Source: Gramella jeungdoensis (GTDB taxonomy: Bacteria > Bacteroidota > Bacteroidia > Flavobacteriales > Flavobacteriaceae). Taken from it: 64,000 nucleotides of DNA. The notes under the pieces were generated by a model. The model was not told the DNA's origin. It was given only the letters and a program-made list of their open reading frames with translations, and did no database searches. Position numbers and translations under genes: made by a program. Each line of letters opens with the position of its first letter. The first letter of the stretch is position 1. The stretch is from contig NZ_JAMSCK010000005.1 of assembly GCF_023805255.1 (NCBI RefSeq), positions 1 through 64,000 of the forward strand, written 5' to 3'. This document shows, piece after piece, positions 1-7,213 of the stretch.

Positions 1-130
1 TTAAATATACTTAACAACTACTAAGAAATTGCTCAGGTTGACTTCTTCTAGTCTTAATTCTTATACACTGGATCACATCCTTAATAAAAAAAATGTAATC
101 CCTGTCAATTCAATATATCAATGAACTTTT

Positions 131-205
131 CAATTACCAATTAACACTTAACAATTATCACAATCTTTATATTGCTTATTGATCATTGTTAATTGATCAT
201 TGCCT
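131..205. repeat. Degenerate heptanucleotide repeat array
   Basis: Two short runs with 7-base periodicity. Positions 131-158 read as four related heptamers (caattac, caattaa, cacttaa, caattat). Positions 178-205 read as attgatc, attgtta, attgatc, attgcct. The unit resembles the near-perfect heptamer array at 12692-12789, so both probably belong to the same repeat class. It is non-coding and I see no gene in it. Confidence 0.6.
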
Positions 206-280
206 TGTTAAAACCCAGGGAATCGAACCCTTATCCTGCGCCCCATCCGGCGGTCTCTCTTACTCTATCAGTCTGTAATT

Positions 281-600
281 ATGAACGGCTGCTCGCTCTG
301 AAAGCGGGTGCAAATATACAACGCTTTTTTCTTCCCCACCAAAAGTTTTTTATAAAAAATTTCGGTTTCTCCTTAAAAGCCTCAACTCCAACTCCGTCGC
401 CCTTTTCAACACCCTAATGAACATCGCTTCGTTCTCAAAGCGGGTGCAAATATAAAACGACTCCCCGCTTCAATCCAAATTAATTCAAAGAAAAATTTTG
501 AAAATCTTCAAGCGTGTTTTAGCCCGTATCGCCTACTCTCAGTACTGTCAGTGAACATGCGCTCTCTGCGAAAGCGGCTGCAAATATACATCTACTTTTT
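281..600. repeat. Three diverged copies of a ~135 bp tandem repeat
   Basis: The core aaagcgggtgcaaatata occurs at 301, at 437 (identical core) and at 571 (one change, cggctg). The spacings are 136 and 134 bp. Each core is preceded by a related tgaac...gctc stretch, and the first and third copies share a tactct...cagt...gt stretch further upstream. The T-rich DNA after the first and third cores is also similar (ccaaaagtttt and ccaaacttttg). Function is unknown. It is not coding in any convincing frame. Confidence 0.6.
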
Positions 601-687
601 TCTCTTGACCAAACTTTTGAAGAGATTTTTTTAGGAAATTTTAAGAGCTGATTGTAAGAACCTGAACACCAGAAATTAATGATCAAA

Positions 688-1401
688 TTATCGACTCCTT
701 TTTTTAGAAACATTAGAGTTACTCCATTTATCACTCAGATCCAGATATTCAAAATCCAGCGCACTAGCCTGTCTTTCGAGAATATTATCCCTGAACGACC
801 TTTGCAATATATCCTCTATAAGAAAGTCTTCCTGATTGGATTCCGGATGATATTCTTCCTTCAAGGAAATATCAAACATACTTGCCGTTGTGTTATACCA
901 GAAAGCCCTCCATCCACTTTTAAGGTTCTTCACGAGATTAAATGCAGTAGTACCGGTTTGGCGATGAATTAACTTCACCAGGATCTGTCCTTCGGTTCGG
1001 GTTAATTTCTTAAGCTCTTCCGAAAATTCTTCTTCAATATAATTCTGTACTATTTTGGTGTATTTCTTCCTGTCACGCTTGGTTTTTATCTTATCTAACC
1101 TCGAATTCAATTCCACCAATCTTTCAGAAGCCAGTTTAGCATATGGATATACCTTACGAGTTTTTCTCCTTAATATAAGGTAGCGTTTTCTGGCTTCAAG
1201 ATCATCGAACTTAAGTTTTCTTAAAAGCACAACCTCCTCAAGATCTATAGTTTCTCGAGGAACTGAATCTCCCGCAATGATCATATACTGCTTTTGTACA
1301 GTATCATTTTCGAGAGTATCCATTTCTTTTTGAGATTTGCTTTCCTGACCAAATCCGGCAAATCCAATTAGAAATATGTAAATGGAAATATATTTAAACA
1401 T
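688..1401 (-). CDS. DUF4294 family exported protein
   Basis: This 237-residue protein matches the DUF4294 family, which is widespread in Bacteroidetes and has no known function. An N-terminal hydrophobic segment (about residues 3-17, ending near GFGQ) looks like a signal peptide, so it is probably periplasmic. The central part, about residues 65-190, is the conserved domain. It is rich in Lys/Arg and contains the RRKTRKVYPYAKLA stretch and GWRAFWYNTTA. The C-terminal tail is polar. It is divergent from the M42 aminopeptidase, with about 100 bases between their starts. The family assignment is secure, the role unknown. Confidence 0.85.
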   Translation of the reverse strand: MFKYISIYIFLIGFAGFGQESKSQKEMDTLENDTVQKQYMIIAGDSVPRETIDLEEVVLLRKLKFDDLEARKRYLILRRKTRKVYPYAKLASERLVELNSRLDKIKTKRDRKKYTKIVQNYIEEEFSEELKKLTRTEGQILVKLIHRQTGTTAFNLVKNLKSGWRAFWYNTTASMFDISLKEEYHPESNQEDFLIEDILQRSFRDNILERQASALDFEYLDLSDKWSNSNVSKKRSR

Positions 1402-1507
1402 CAGCTTTTCACTTTCAAGATGATTTTTACCAAAATCATTCCAAAATTAATCATTCGGCAGTTGCCTTCCGTCCAAATCTTTTTAATTTCGCTAAAATTT
1501 ATGAATT

Positions 1508-2596
1508 ATGAAGAAAACCGAAATACTGGATAAAAAGTCAATAGACTTCCTCGAGAAATATCTTAATAATGCGGCGCCTACAGGATATGAATCTGAAGGG
1601 CAGAAATTATGGATGGAATACCTAAAACCATATGTTGATGAATTCATCACCGATACTTATGGTACTGCGGTAGGAGTAATAAATCCTGAAGCAAAATACA
1701 AAGTGGTTATTGAAGGTCATGCTGACGAAATTTCATGGTATGTAAATTACATTAACGATGAAGGTCTTATATATGTGGTAAGGAATGGTGGTAGCGATCA
1801 CCAGATAGCCGCTTCAAAAAGAGTTAACATACACACCAAGAATGGAATCGTTAAAGGAGTCTTTGGCTGGCCTGCCATTCATACAAGGGATAAGGAAAAA
1901 GAGCAGTCGCCAAAAATGGATAATATTTGCATTGATGTTGGCTGTACAAGCAAAGAAGAAGTTGAAAAACTGGGAGTACATGTTGGTTGCGTGATCACCT
2001 ACCCCGATGAATTCTTTATCTTAAATAAAGATAAGTTTGTATGCCGGGCACTGGATAACCGAATTGGAGGTTTTATGATCGCCCAGGTGGCCAGACTTCT
2101 GAAAGAAAATAAGAAAAAATTGCCTTTCGGTCTGTATATTACAAATTCAGTACAGGAAGAAATTGGTTTACGTGGGGCAGAAATGATCACCCATAGAATT
2201 CAGCCAAATGTTGCTATTGTAACCGATGTAACTCACGATACCACTACTCCAATGATCGAAAAAAAGACCAATGGTCTGAATAAAATTGGAGACGGACCTG
2301 TGATATCGTATGCACCTGCTGTTCAGAACAAATTAAGAGAGCTAATCATAGATACTGCCGAGGAGAAGAAAATCCCATTCCAGAGACATGCCTCTTCAAG
2401 GTTTACCGGGACAGATACTGACGCCTTTGCTTATAGTAATGGTGGAGTGCCTTCAGCTTTAATATCCCTTCCTTTAAGATATATGCATACAACTGTGGAA
2501 ATGGTTCATCGCGATGATGTGGAAAATGTGATTAATCTTATATATGAATCGCTTCTGAAAATAAAAGACGGCGATACTTTCAGTTATTTTGATTAA
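1508..2596 (+). CDS. M42 family metallo-aminopeptidase (glutamyl aminopeptidase/FrvX type)
   Basis: This 362-residue enzyme belongs to peptidase family M42, cytosolic di-metal aminopeptidases that form large tetrahedral assemblies and trim peptides from proteasome-like proteolysis. The expected residues are visible: His71 in EGHADEI, Asp183 in RALDNR, the Glu217-Glu218 pair in VQEEIG, Asp240 in VTDVTHD, and a late His in RYMHTTVE. There is no signal peptide, so it is cytoplasmic. Length is normal for the family (about 340-370). The gene stands alone and ends in a strong hairpin terminator at 2622-2652. Exact substrate preference cannot be read from the sequence. Confidence 0.92.
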   Translation: MKKTEILDKKSIDFLEKYLNNAAPTGYESEGQKLWMEYLKPYVDEFITDTYGTAVGVINPEAKYKVVIEGHADEISWYVNYINDEGLIYVVRNGGSDHQIAASKRVNIHTKNGIVKGVFGWPAIHTRDKEKEQSPKMDNICIDVGCTSKEEVEKLGVHVGCVITYPDEFFILNKDKFVCRALDNRIGGFMIAQVARLLKENKKKLPFGLYITNSVQEEIGLRGAEMITHRIQPNVAIVTDVTHDTTTPMIEKKTNGLNKIGDGPVISYAPAVQNKLRELIIDTAEEKKIPFQRHASSRFTGTDTDAFAYSNGGVPSALISLPLRYMHTTVEMVHRDDVENVINLIYESLLKIKDGDTFSYFD

Positions 2597-2621
2597 AGCT
2601 AATTCGTAAAACAATACTTTT

Positions 2622-2652
2622 AAAACTCCCGTTAGCACGGGAGTTTTGTTTT
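2622..2652 (+). terminator. Rho-independent terminator after the M42 peptidase
   Basis: A perfect 10-bp stem (aaaactcccg, 2622-2631, with cgggagtttt, 2638-2647) closes a 6-base loop and is followed by a T-rich tail. It lies 26 bases after the stop codon. Confidence 0.9.
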
Positions 2653-2722
2653 TATTACAGAATATTTCACAATATTTTAATTATAACCGAAAGTCATTCC
2701 TTTTATCTTTAAGGAAAAAGCT

Positions 2723-3808
2723 ATGACACTCTCTCAGGACGATTTAACCACTATAATTAAAGATCCCCAGGAAGCGGTAAAAATGGCCAACCTGGTATAT
2801 GTTTCTGAAAATCATCTTTCCATAAGAAGAAAAAAGGTTGGGCGTGGTTTCGCCTATTATAAAAGAGAGGAAAAAGTGGCCGATCAAGAAACACTGGACA
2901 GGATTAAAGGTCTGGTGATCCCCCCTGCATGGGAAGACGTTAGGATAAGCCGTCTTAAAAACGGGCATATTCAGGTTGTAGGCCGGGATGACAAAGGCCG
3001 GAAGCAGTACATGTATCACCCGGTATGGTCTGAGATAAGGAACCAGACAAAGTTCTTTAAAATGGCAGCTTTTGGAAAAGTACTTCCTAAGATTAGGAGA
3101 CAGGTATCTAAAGACATGGAATTAGAAGGTATGCCCCAAAGAAAGGTCCTGGCCCTGGTAATACGATTAATGGAAGAAACTCATATCCGCATCGGCAATC
3201 AATATTATGCCAGGAACAATAAGACTTACGGCCTATCTACCTTCAGAACCAAACATGTAAAAACCTTTAAGAATGGTTTGAAATTCGAGTTTATCGGGAA
3301 AAAAGGCAAGGAACACTCAATCACTGTCGAAAACAGAAAGCTGGTAGATCTCATAAACCAATGCGAAGAAATACCCGGCTGGGAGCTTTTTAAATTCTAT
3401 GACGAGAATGGTGAGAAACAAAGTTTAGACAGCGGAATGATCAACAATTATATCCATGAAATAAGTGGAGACATTTTCTCTGCTAAAGACTTCAGAACCT
3501 GGTCTGCCACCAAAATATTTTTCGAAACCTTAAGGGAATTGGGATACACTGAAAATGAAAAAGAAAACAAGAAAAATGTTTTAGAAGCATTTGACTCCGC
3601 AGCCGAAGGGCTTGGTAATACCCGTGCTATATGCAGAACCTATTACGTTCACCCAAAAGTTGTAGAGACTTATGAAAATGGTGAAATCACTCCATATTTT
3701 AAACAAATAAAGGAAGATAGCTCTCCGGATTATATTCGGCTTTCAGAAAGTGAAAAAGCTATTTATAAACTTATCCAGGATTATAACATTGAGATTGAAT
3801 CACAATAA
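2723..3808 (+). CDS. DNA topoisomerase IB (poxvirus type)
   Basis: This 361-residue protein is a bacterial type IB topoisomerase, which relaxes supercoils through a 3'-phosphotyrosine intermediate without ATP. The N-terminal domain (about 1-110) carries the VIPPAWEDVRIS and QYMYHPVW stretches typical of these enzymes. The catalytic domain contains RLMEETHIRIGN, YGLSTFRTKH with catalytic-type basic residues, and the RTYYVHP motif. There Tyr308 is the expected nucleophile. Length is normal for the bacterial family. The enzyme is scattered among bacteria, and its role beside TopoI and gyrase is poorly defined. The gene is flanked by the terminator at 2622-2652 upstream and a 49-base gap to the next gene. 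Confidence 0.93.
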   Translation: MTLSQDDLTTIIKDPQEAVKMANLVYVSENHLSIRRKKVGRGFAYYKREEKVADQETLDRIKGLVIPPAWEDVRISRLKNGHIQVVGRDDKGRKQYMYHPVWSEIRNQTKFFKMAAFGKVLPKIRRQVSKDMELEGMPQRKVLALVIRLMEETHIRIGNQYYARNNKTYGLSTFRTKHVKTFKNGLKFEFIGKKGKEHSITVENRKLVDLINQCEEIPGWELFKFYDENGEKQSLDSGMINNYIHEISGDIFSAKDFRTWSATKIFFETLRELGYTENEKENKKNVLEAFDSAAEGLGNTRAICRTYYVHPKVVETYENGEITPYFKQIKEDSSPDYIRLSESEKAIYKLIQDYNIEIESQ

Positions 3809-3845
3809 AACTCTTCATACGTTCTCATCTTTCGCATATTTCAGA

Positions 3846-3853
3846 TAAATTTG
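3846..3853 (+). promoter_or_regulatory. -7 promoter box, possibly leaderless
   Basis: The octamer taaatttg matches the Bacteroidetes -7 consensus TAnnTTTG exactly. It ends 4 bases before the ATG of the following gene, which would place the transcript start at or just beyond that ATG. No clear -33 TTG is seen at the right distance, so this is tentative. Confidence 0.4.
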
Positions 3854-3857
3854 AAAT

Positions 3858-5780
3858 ATGACTAATACTATTGCCGCCAGGATCGCTGATTTTTTAGGGG
3901 ACTATCCACCTTTTTCTTTACTTGAGAAAAAGGAATTATACAGGATTGCCCAAGAGGTTAGAGTAATTTATTTTGAGCAGGGAAAATCCATTTTTTCAAA
4001 AGGCGAAAAGGTTCATGACCATTTTTACATTGTACACAAGGGTGCTGTAGATCTACAAAAGGTGAATGATAATGAGGAACCTGAAACAATCGATAAATGT
4101 GATGAGGGAGATGTTTTTGGGTTAAGGCCATTGTTCGCCAAAGAAAACTATCAGATTAACGCTATTACAGATGAAGAAAGCGTAATCTATGCCATCCCTC
4201 TAAATGAATTCAAACCATTTGCAGTAAGCAACTCCCAGGTTGGTAATTTCCTAATGGAAAGTTTTGCCTCCAATACCCGAAATCCCTACGCCACTGAGCA
4301 CCGTGGTAAACTTTTTTCAGAAGACGATGAAATTAGCTTCAAAAAAGAAGCCCTGTTCGATCTTCAGCCAATTCCAATGGTAAAAAAAATGGTAACTGTC
4401 TCTCCAGAAACCAGTATTCAGCAGGCAGCTACCTTAATGAGTGAAAGAAGAGTAGGATCGGTGATTGTGGTAGAAGAAGAGAAACCTGTAGGTATCGTGA
4501 CAGACCTTGACTTCAGGGAGTTTATCGGCACAGGAAAACTTCCTATCGACTGCCCGGTAAATAAAATAATGAACTCACCGGTGATCTGTTATTCAAAAGG
4601 CATTACCATTGCGCAAGCCCAGCTCACCATGATGAAACATAACATCAACCATATATGTATTACCAAAGATGGTACTCCCAATACAAAGGTGAAGGGAATA
4701 GTTTCTGAGCATGACCTGATGGTTTCCCAGGGAAACAATCCATCGGTACTTATGAAAGCCATAAACCGCGCAAGAAGCACCAAAAAACTTAAAAAGATCA
4801 GAAGTAAAATTTTATTCCTTTTGCAGGGTTACATAAAGAGCAATATTCCTCTTACACATATTTCCAACATAATCTTCGAATTGAACGACGCCACTATAAA
4901 ACGTACAATTAAGAGATGTTTGGGCAAAATGGAAACTCCGCCACCCGTTAATTTTGCCTGGATGTCGCTAGGAAGTCAGGGAAGAAAAGAACAGTTACTT
5001 CACACAGACCAGGATAACGCTTTAGTATTTGAAGATGTTCCTGAAGATGAACTTGAAGAAATCCGGGCCTATTTTTTGAAGCTGGCAACCAAGGTCACCA
5101 AAAGGCTCAACATCATGGGATATGAGTTTTGCCCTGCCGAAATGATGGCCAGAAACCCTAAATATTGTCTTTCCCTTTCAGAATGGAAAGATCAGTTTTC
5201 AAAATGGGTAACCACATCAGGGAATGATGAGATACTGCTTTGCCAAATATTTTTCGATTTTGATATTTCATACGGCGACTCAAAACTTACCAATTCACTA
5301 TCAGATCATGTATTTGACATTCTTAAGGATAACAAGAATTTCCTGAACCGACTGGCAGCACAGGCCCTTCGAAACCCCTCTCCATTAGGATTTTTCAGGC
5401 AGTTCCTTGTGGAAGAAGATGGAGAAAAAAAGGATCTTTTTGACATTAAAAAGAGAGGCATCATGCCATTAACAGATGCCGGTCGCTTACTCATTTTAGA
5501 GCACCGTGTTAAGAACATAAGCAATACCGCTGAACGATTCGAAAAACTGGCGCAACTGGAACCTAATAACAAAGAGCTTTACCAGGCTTGTGCCTATTCT
5601 TCAAAAGTGCTAATAAAATTCAGGACCAAGCAAGGTTTAAAATACAAGGACAGTGGTAGATTCATAAATCTCGAAGATCTTAGCAAAGAAGATAAAGTAA
5701 AGCTTAAACGATGCTTTAAAACAATTAAAGAAATTCAGGAGCTTATTAAGTTAAGATTTGAAGTAACCTACTACCTATGA
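3858..5780 (+). CDS. cNMP-binding / CBS-pair / DUF294 nucleotidyltransferase-like signalling protein
   Basis: This 640-residue cytoplasmic protein has four parts in order. First is a cyclic-nucleotide-binding fold (about 15-135, FEQGKSIF to YAIPLNEF). Next is a tandem CBS pair (about 170-300, with RRVGSVIVVEE and VKGIVSEHDL). A DUF294 nucleotidyltransferase-like domain follows at about 320-465, whose signature GSQGRKEQ...TDQDNAL is intact. The last part is a DUF294 C-terminal helical domain (about 490-635). The family resembles GlnD-type nucleotidyltransferases fused to nucleotide sensors, and its substrate is unknown. It overlaps the next gene by ATGA, so the two are translationally coupled. 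The acetyl-CoA synthetase lies two genes away. In proteobacteria this same pair is often linked to acs and acetate uptake, so a role in acetate metabolism control is inferred. Confidence 0.9.
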   Translation: MTNTIAARIADFLGDYPPFSLLEKKELYRIAQEVRVIYFEQGKSIFSKGEKVHDHFYIVHKGAVDLQKVNDNEEPETIDKCDEGDVFGLRPLFAKENYQINAITDEESVIYAIPLNEFKPFAVSNSQVGNFLMESFASNTRNPYATEHRGKLFSEDDEISFKKEALFDLQPIPMVKKMVTVSPETSIQQAATLMSERRVGSVIVVEEEKPVGIVTDLDFREFIGTGKLPIDCPVNKIMNSPVICYSKGITIAQAQLTMMKHNINHICITKDGTPNTKVKGIVSEHDLMVSQGNNPSVLMKAINRARSTKKLKKIRSKILFLLQGYIKSNIPLTHISNIIFELNDATIKRTIKRCLGKMETPPPVNFAWMSLGSQGRKEQLLHTDQDNALVFEDVPEDELEEIRAYFLKLATKVTKRLNIMGYEFCPAEMMARNPKYCLSLSEWKDQFSKWVTTSGNDEILLCQIFFDFDISYGDSKLTNSLSDHVFDILKDNKNFLNRLAAQALRNPSPLGFFRQFLVEEDGEKKDLFDIKKRGIMPLTDAGRLLILEHRVKNISNTAERFEKLAQLEPNNKELYQACAYSSKVLIKFRTKQGLKYKDSGRFINLEDLSKEDKVKLKRCFKTIKEIQELIKLRFEVTYYL

Positions 5781-6451
5781 TATTCAATTGGTTTAAAAAG
5801 AAACAAAAACTGGAAGATTTTCCAGATTTCTGGCAGAATTACGCGAAAAGCTTCGAAGAAAAACCTCCTGAGGATATTAGTGAAGTCCGTTTTGTGGTCT
5901 TTGATACCGAAACCACAGGATTTGATTTTGAGCAAGATCGAATTTTAAGCATAGGGGCCATAGCAGTTAAGAATAAAAGGATCGAGATAAAAGATAATTT
6001 TGAGATCTATTTAGATCAGGAAAAATTTAATCCCGAAACCGTAAAAATTCATGGAATAATTCAGAATGAAAAATTTGATAAGCTATCTGAAATAGAGGCT
6101 TTAAAAAAATTCCTGGAATATATTCAGAATTCAGTACTGGTAGCTCACCATGCCCGTTTTGATGTGAAAATGGTTAACAATGCCCTGGCGAGACATGGCC
6201 TTCCTAAATTGAAAAACAAAGTACTGGATACGGCCATATTGTACAAAAGCACGCGTATTGCCACCAATTTAATAGACAGAGACAAGGTCTACTCTCTGGA
6301 TGAGATAGCCGAAGTTTACAATATAGATCTCACCGATCGTCATACGGCTGCAGGTGATGCCTATATTACTGCTATAATCTTTATGAAGTTGTTAAGCCGC
6401 CTGAAAAACACAAATTCATATCTGATAAAAAAAATAAAAAACCGGAAGTAG
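5777..6451 (+). CDS. DEDDh 3'-5' exonuclease (DNA polymerase III epsilon-like)
   Basis: This 224-residue protein is a DnaQ-like exonuclease. ExoI is FDTETTGFD (Asp and Glu near residues 43-45), ExoII lies in VAHHARFDVKM, and ExoIII is the HTAAGDA stretch with the His and Asp expected of the DEDDh subclass. It has no polymerase-binding tail like that of E. coli epsilon, so it is probably an accessory nuclease rather than the replicative proofreader. Its start overlaps the stop of the CBS/DUF294 gene by 4 bases, a conserved pairing in many proteobacteria. The stop codon lies inside the terminator hairpin that follows. Confidence 0.9.
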   Translation: MIFNWFKKKQKLEDFPDFWQNYAKSFEEKPPEDISEVRFVVFDTETTGFDFEQDRILSIGAIAVKNKRIEIKDNFEIYLDQEKFNPETVKIHGIIQNEKFDKLSEIEALKKFLEYIQNSVLVAHHARFDVKMVNNALARHGLPKLKNKVLDTAILYKSTRIATNLIDRDKVYSLDEIAEVYNIDLTDRHTAAGDAYITAIIFMKLLSRLKNTNSYLIKKIKNRK

Positions 6452-6467
6452 TCACTTCCGGTTTTAT
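6437..6467 (+). terminator. Terminator overlapping the exonuclease stop codon
   Basis: The stem ccggaagt (6442-6449) with acttccgg (6454-6461) is extended by an A-run on the left and a T-run on the right. The TAG stop at 6449-6451 sits at the top of the stem. The A-run on one side and T-run on the other mean it can also serve the convergent gene that ends at 6494. Confidence 0.85.
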
Positions 6468-6493
6468 AAAATAGTTTAAAAAAGACAAGGTCC

Positions 6494-7159
6494 TTAAATA
6501 CTATCCTCAAAGTATTTGAGCATGTTTACTACATCCTCTTCAGTCTTTATCTTATGCTTGTCAAAATATTCTTCCATTTTATCTGACTTAAATAAATCTT
6601 TCAGATCTTTTTCCTTTAATCTTACTTCCTGGAGTTGACCTCCATTCAACGATAAATAATACACCATCTCAACATCGATATCGGCAGGCTTGTCTTTTTC
6701 ATAACCTGTTCTGGCCTTTTGAGGAGGAGTAACCTCTACTTTTGGCAATCCTATAAAAGTACTATTGGCACCTTCATAGAATTTAGCAAAATAGGCTTCT
6801 ATATTTCCGTTGTTCGTATTTAAATTATCTATAAAATAGGTGTAATTGCCTAATTCGTATGTAATTGACTTTAGTTTTGGTAACACGTATTCTTCTTCAC
6901 TATCTGGTTTTGGCCGAATAACAACGACGTCTTCCACCGCGTTATATCTCATCAAAACCTGCATAGATCTTCCTTTATCATCATGAATAACCCCTAATTT
7001 GAAATCATCTTCATAATAAGGGGAGCCAGTATAATGGTCAGGCTCCTTTTCTTTAGTGAATATCACCATCCCTCCGTCACTCATAAAGGGGTTAGCCTGT
7101 TGGGCGTTAACTCCCAGAAAACTTGAGAATAGCATTAAAAAAAGTATTCTATTTAACAT
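6494..7159 (-). CDS. Exported protein of unknown function
   Basis: I do not recognise a named family. The 221-residue product begins with a clear signal peptide (about residues 1-19, ending FLGVNAQ), so it is exported to the periplasm or outer membrane. It has a beta-rich middle with charged strands, a short proline-containing stretch near residue 144, and an acidic/lysine-rich helical C-terminus (KEKDLKDLFKSDKMEEYF). It converges with the exonuclease and lies just downstream of the acetyl-CoA synthetase gene on the same strand, with 54 bases between. Proteins of this look occur across Flavobacteriia, but I cannot assign a role. Confidence 0.75.
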   Translation of the reverse strand: MLNRILFLMLFSSFLGVNAQQANPFMSDGGMVIFTKEKEPDHYTGSPYYEDDFKLGVIHDDKGRSMQVLMRYNAVEDVVVIRPKPDSEEEYVLPKLKSITYELGNYTYFIDNLNTNNGNIEAYFAKFYEGANSTFIGLPKVEVTPPQKARTGYEKDKPADIDVEMVYYLSLNGGQLQEVRLKEKDLKDLFKSDKMEEYFDKHKIKTEEDVVNMLKYFEDSI

Positions 7160-7213
7160 ATGTAAAAAAAATTGGTTATTTCCTAAATATAATCAATTAC
7201 AATATCTCTACAC

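Larger units (their letters stand above)
1..687. other. Gene-free region with repeats
   Basis: No convincing gene is present in the first 687 bases. The open frames on both strands here are short, low in complexity and cross the repeat copies. The region holds the degenerate heptamers and the three ~135 bp repeat copies listed separately. A stretch near 215-230 resembles the T-arm of a tRNA on the minus strand, but no full cloverleaf could be built around it. Confidence 0.7.

Noticed and set aside
205-290. tRNA-like segment on the minus strand (ggttcgattcc near 215-230)
   Set aside because: The T-arm-like sequence has a mismatched stem and no D-arm, anticodon stem or acceptor pairing could be built, so it is not called as a tRNA.
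193-417. 74-codon plus-strand open frame
   Set aside because: It starts in the degenerate repeats, runs through the first ~135 bp repeat copy and has no protein-like composition.
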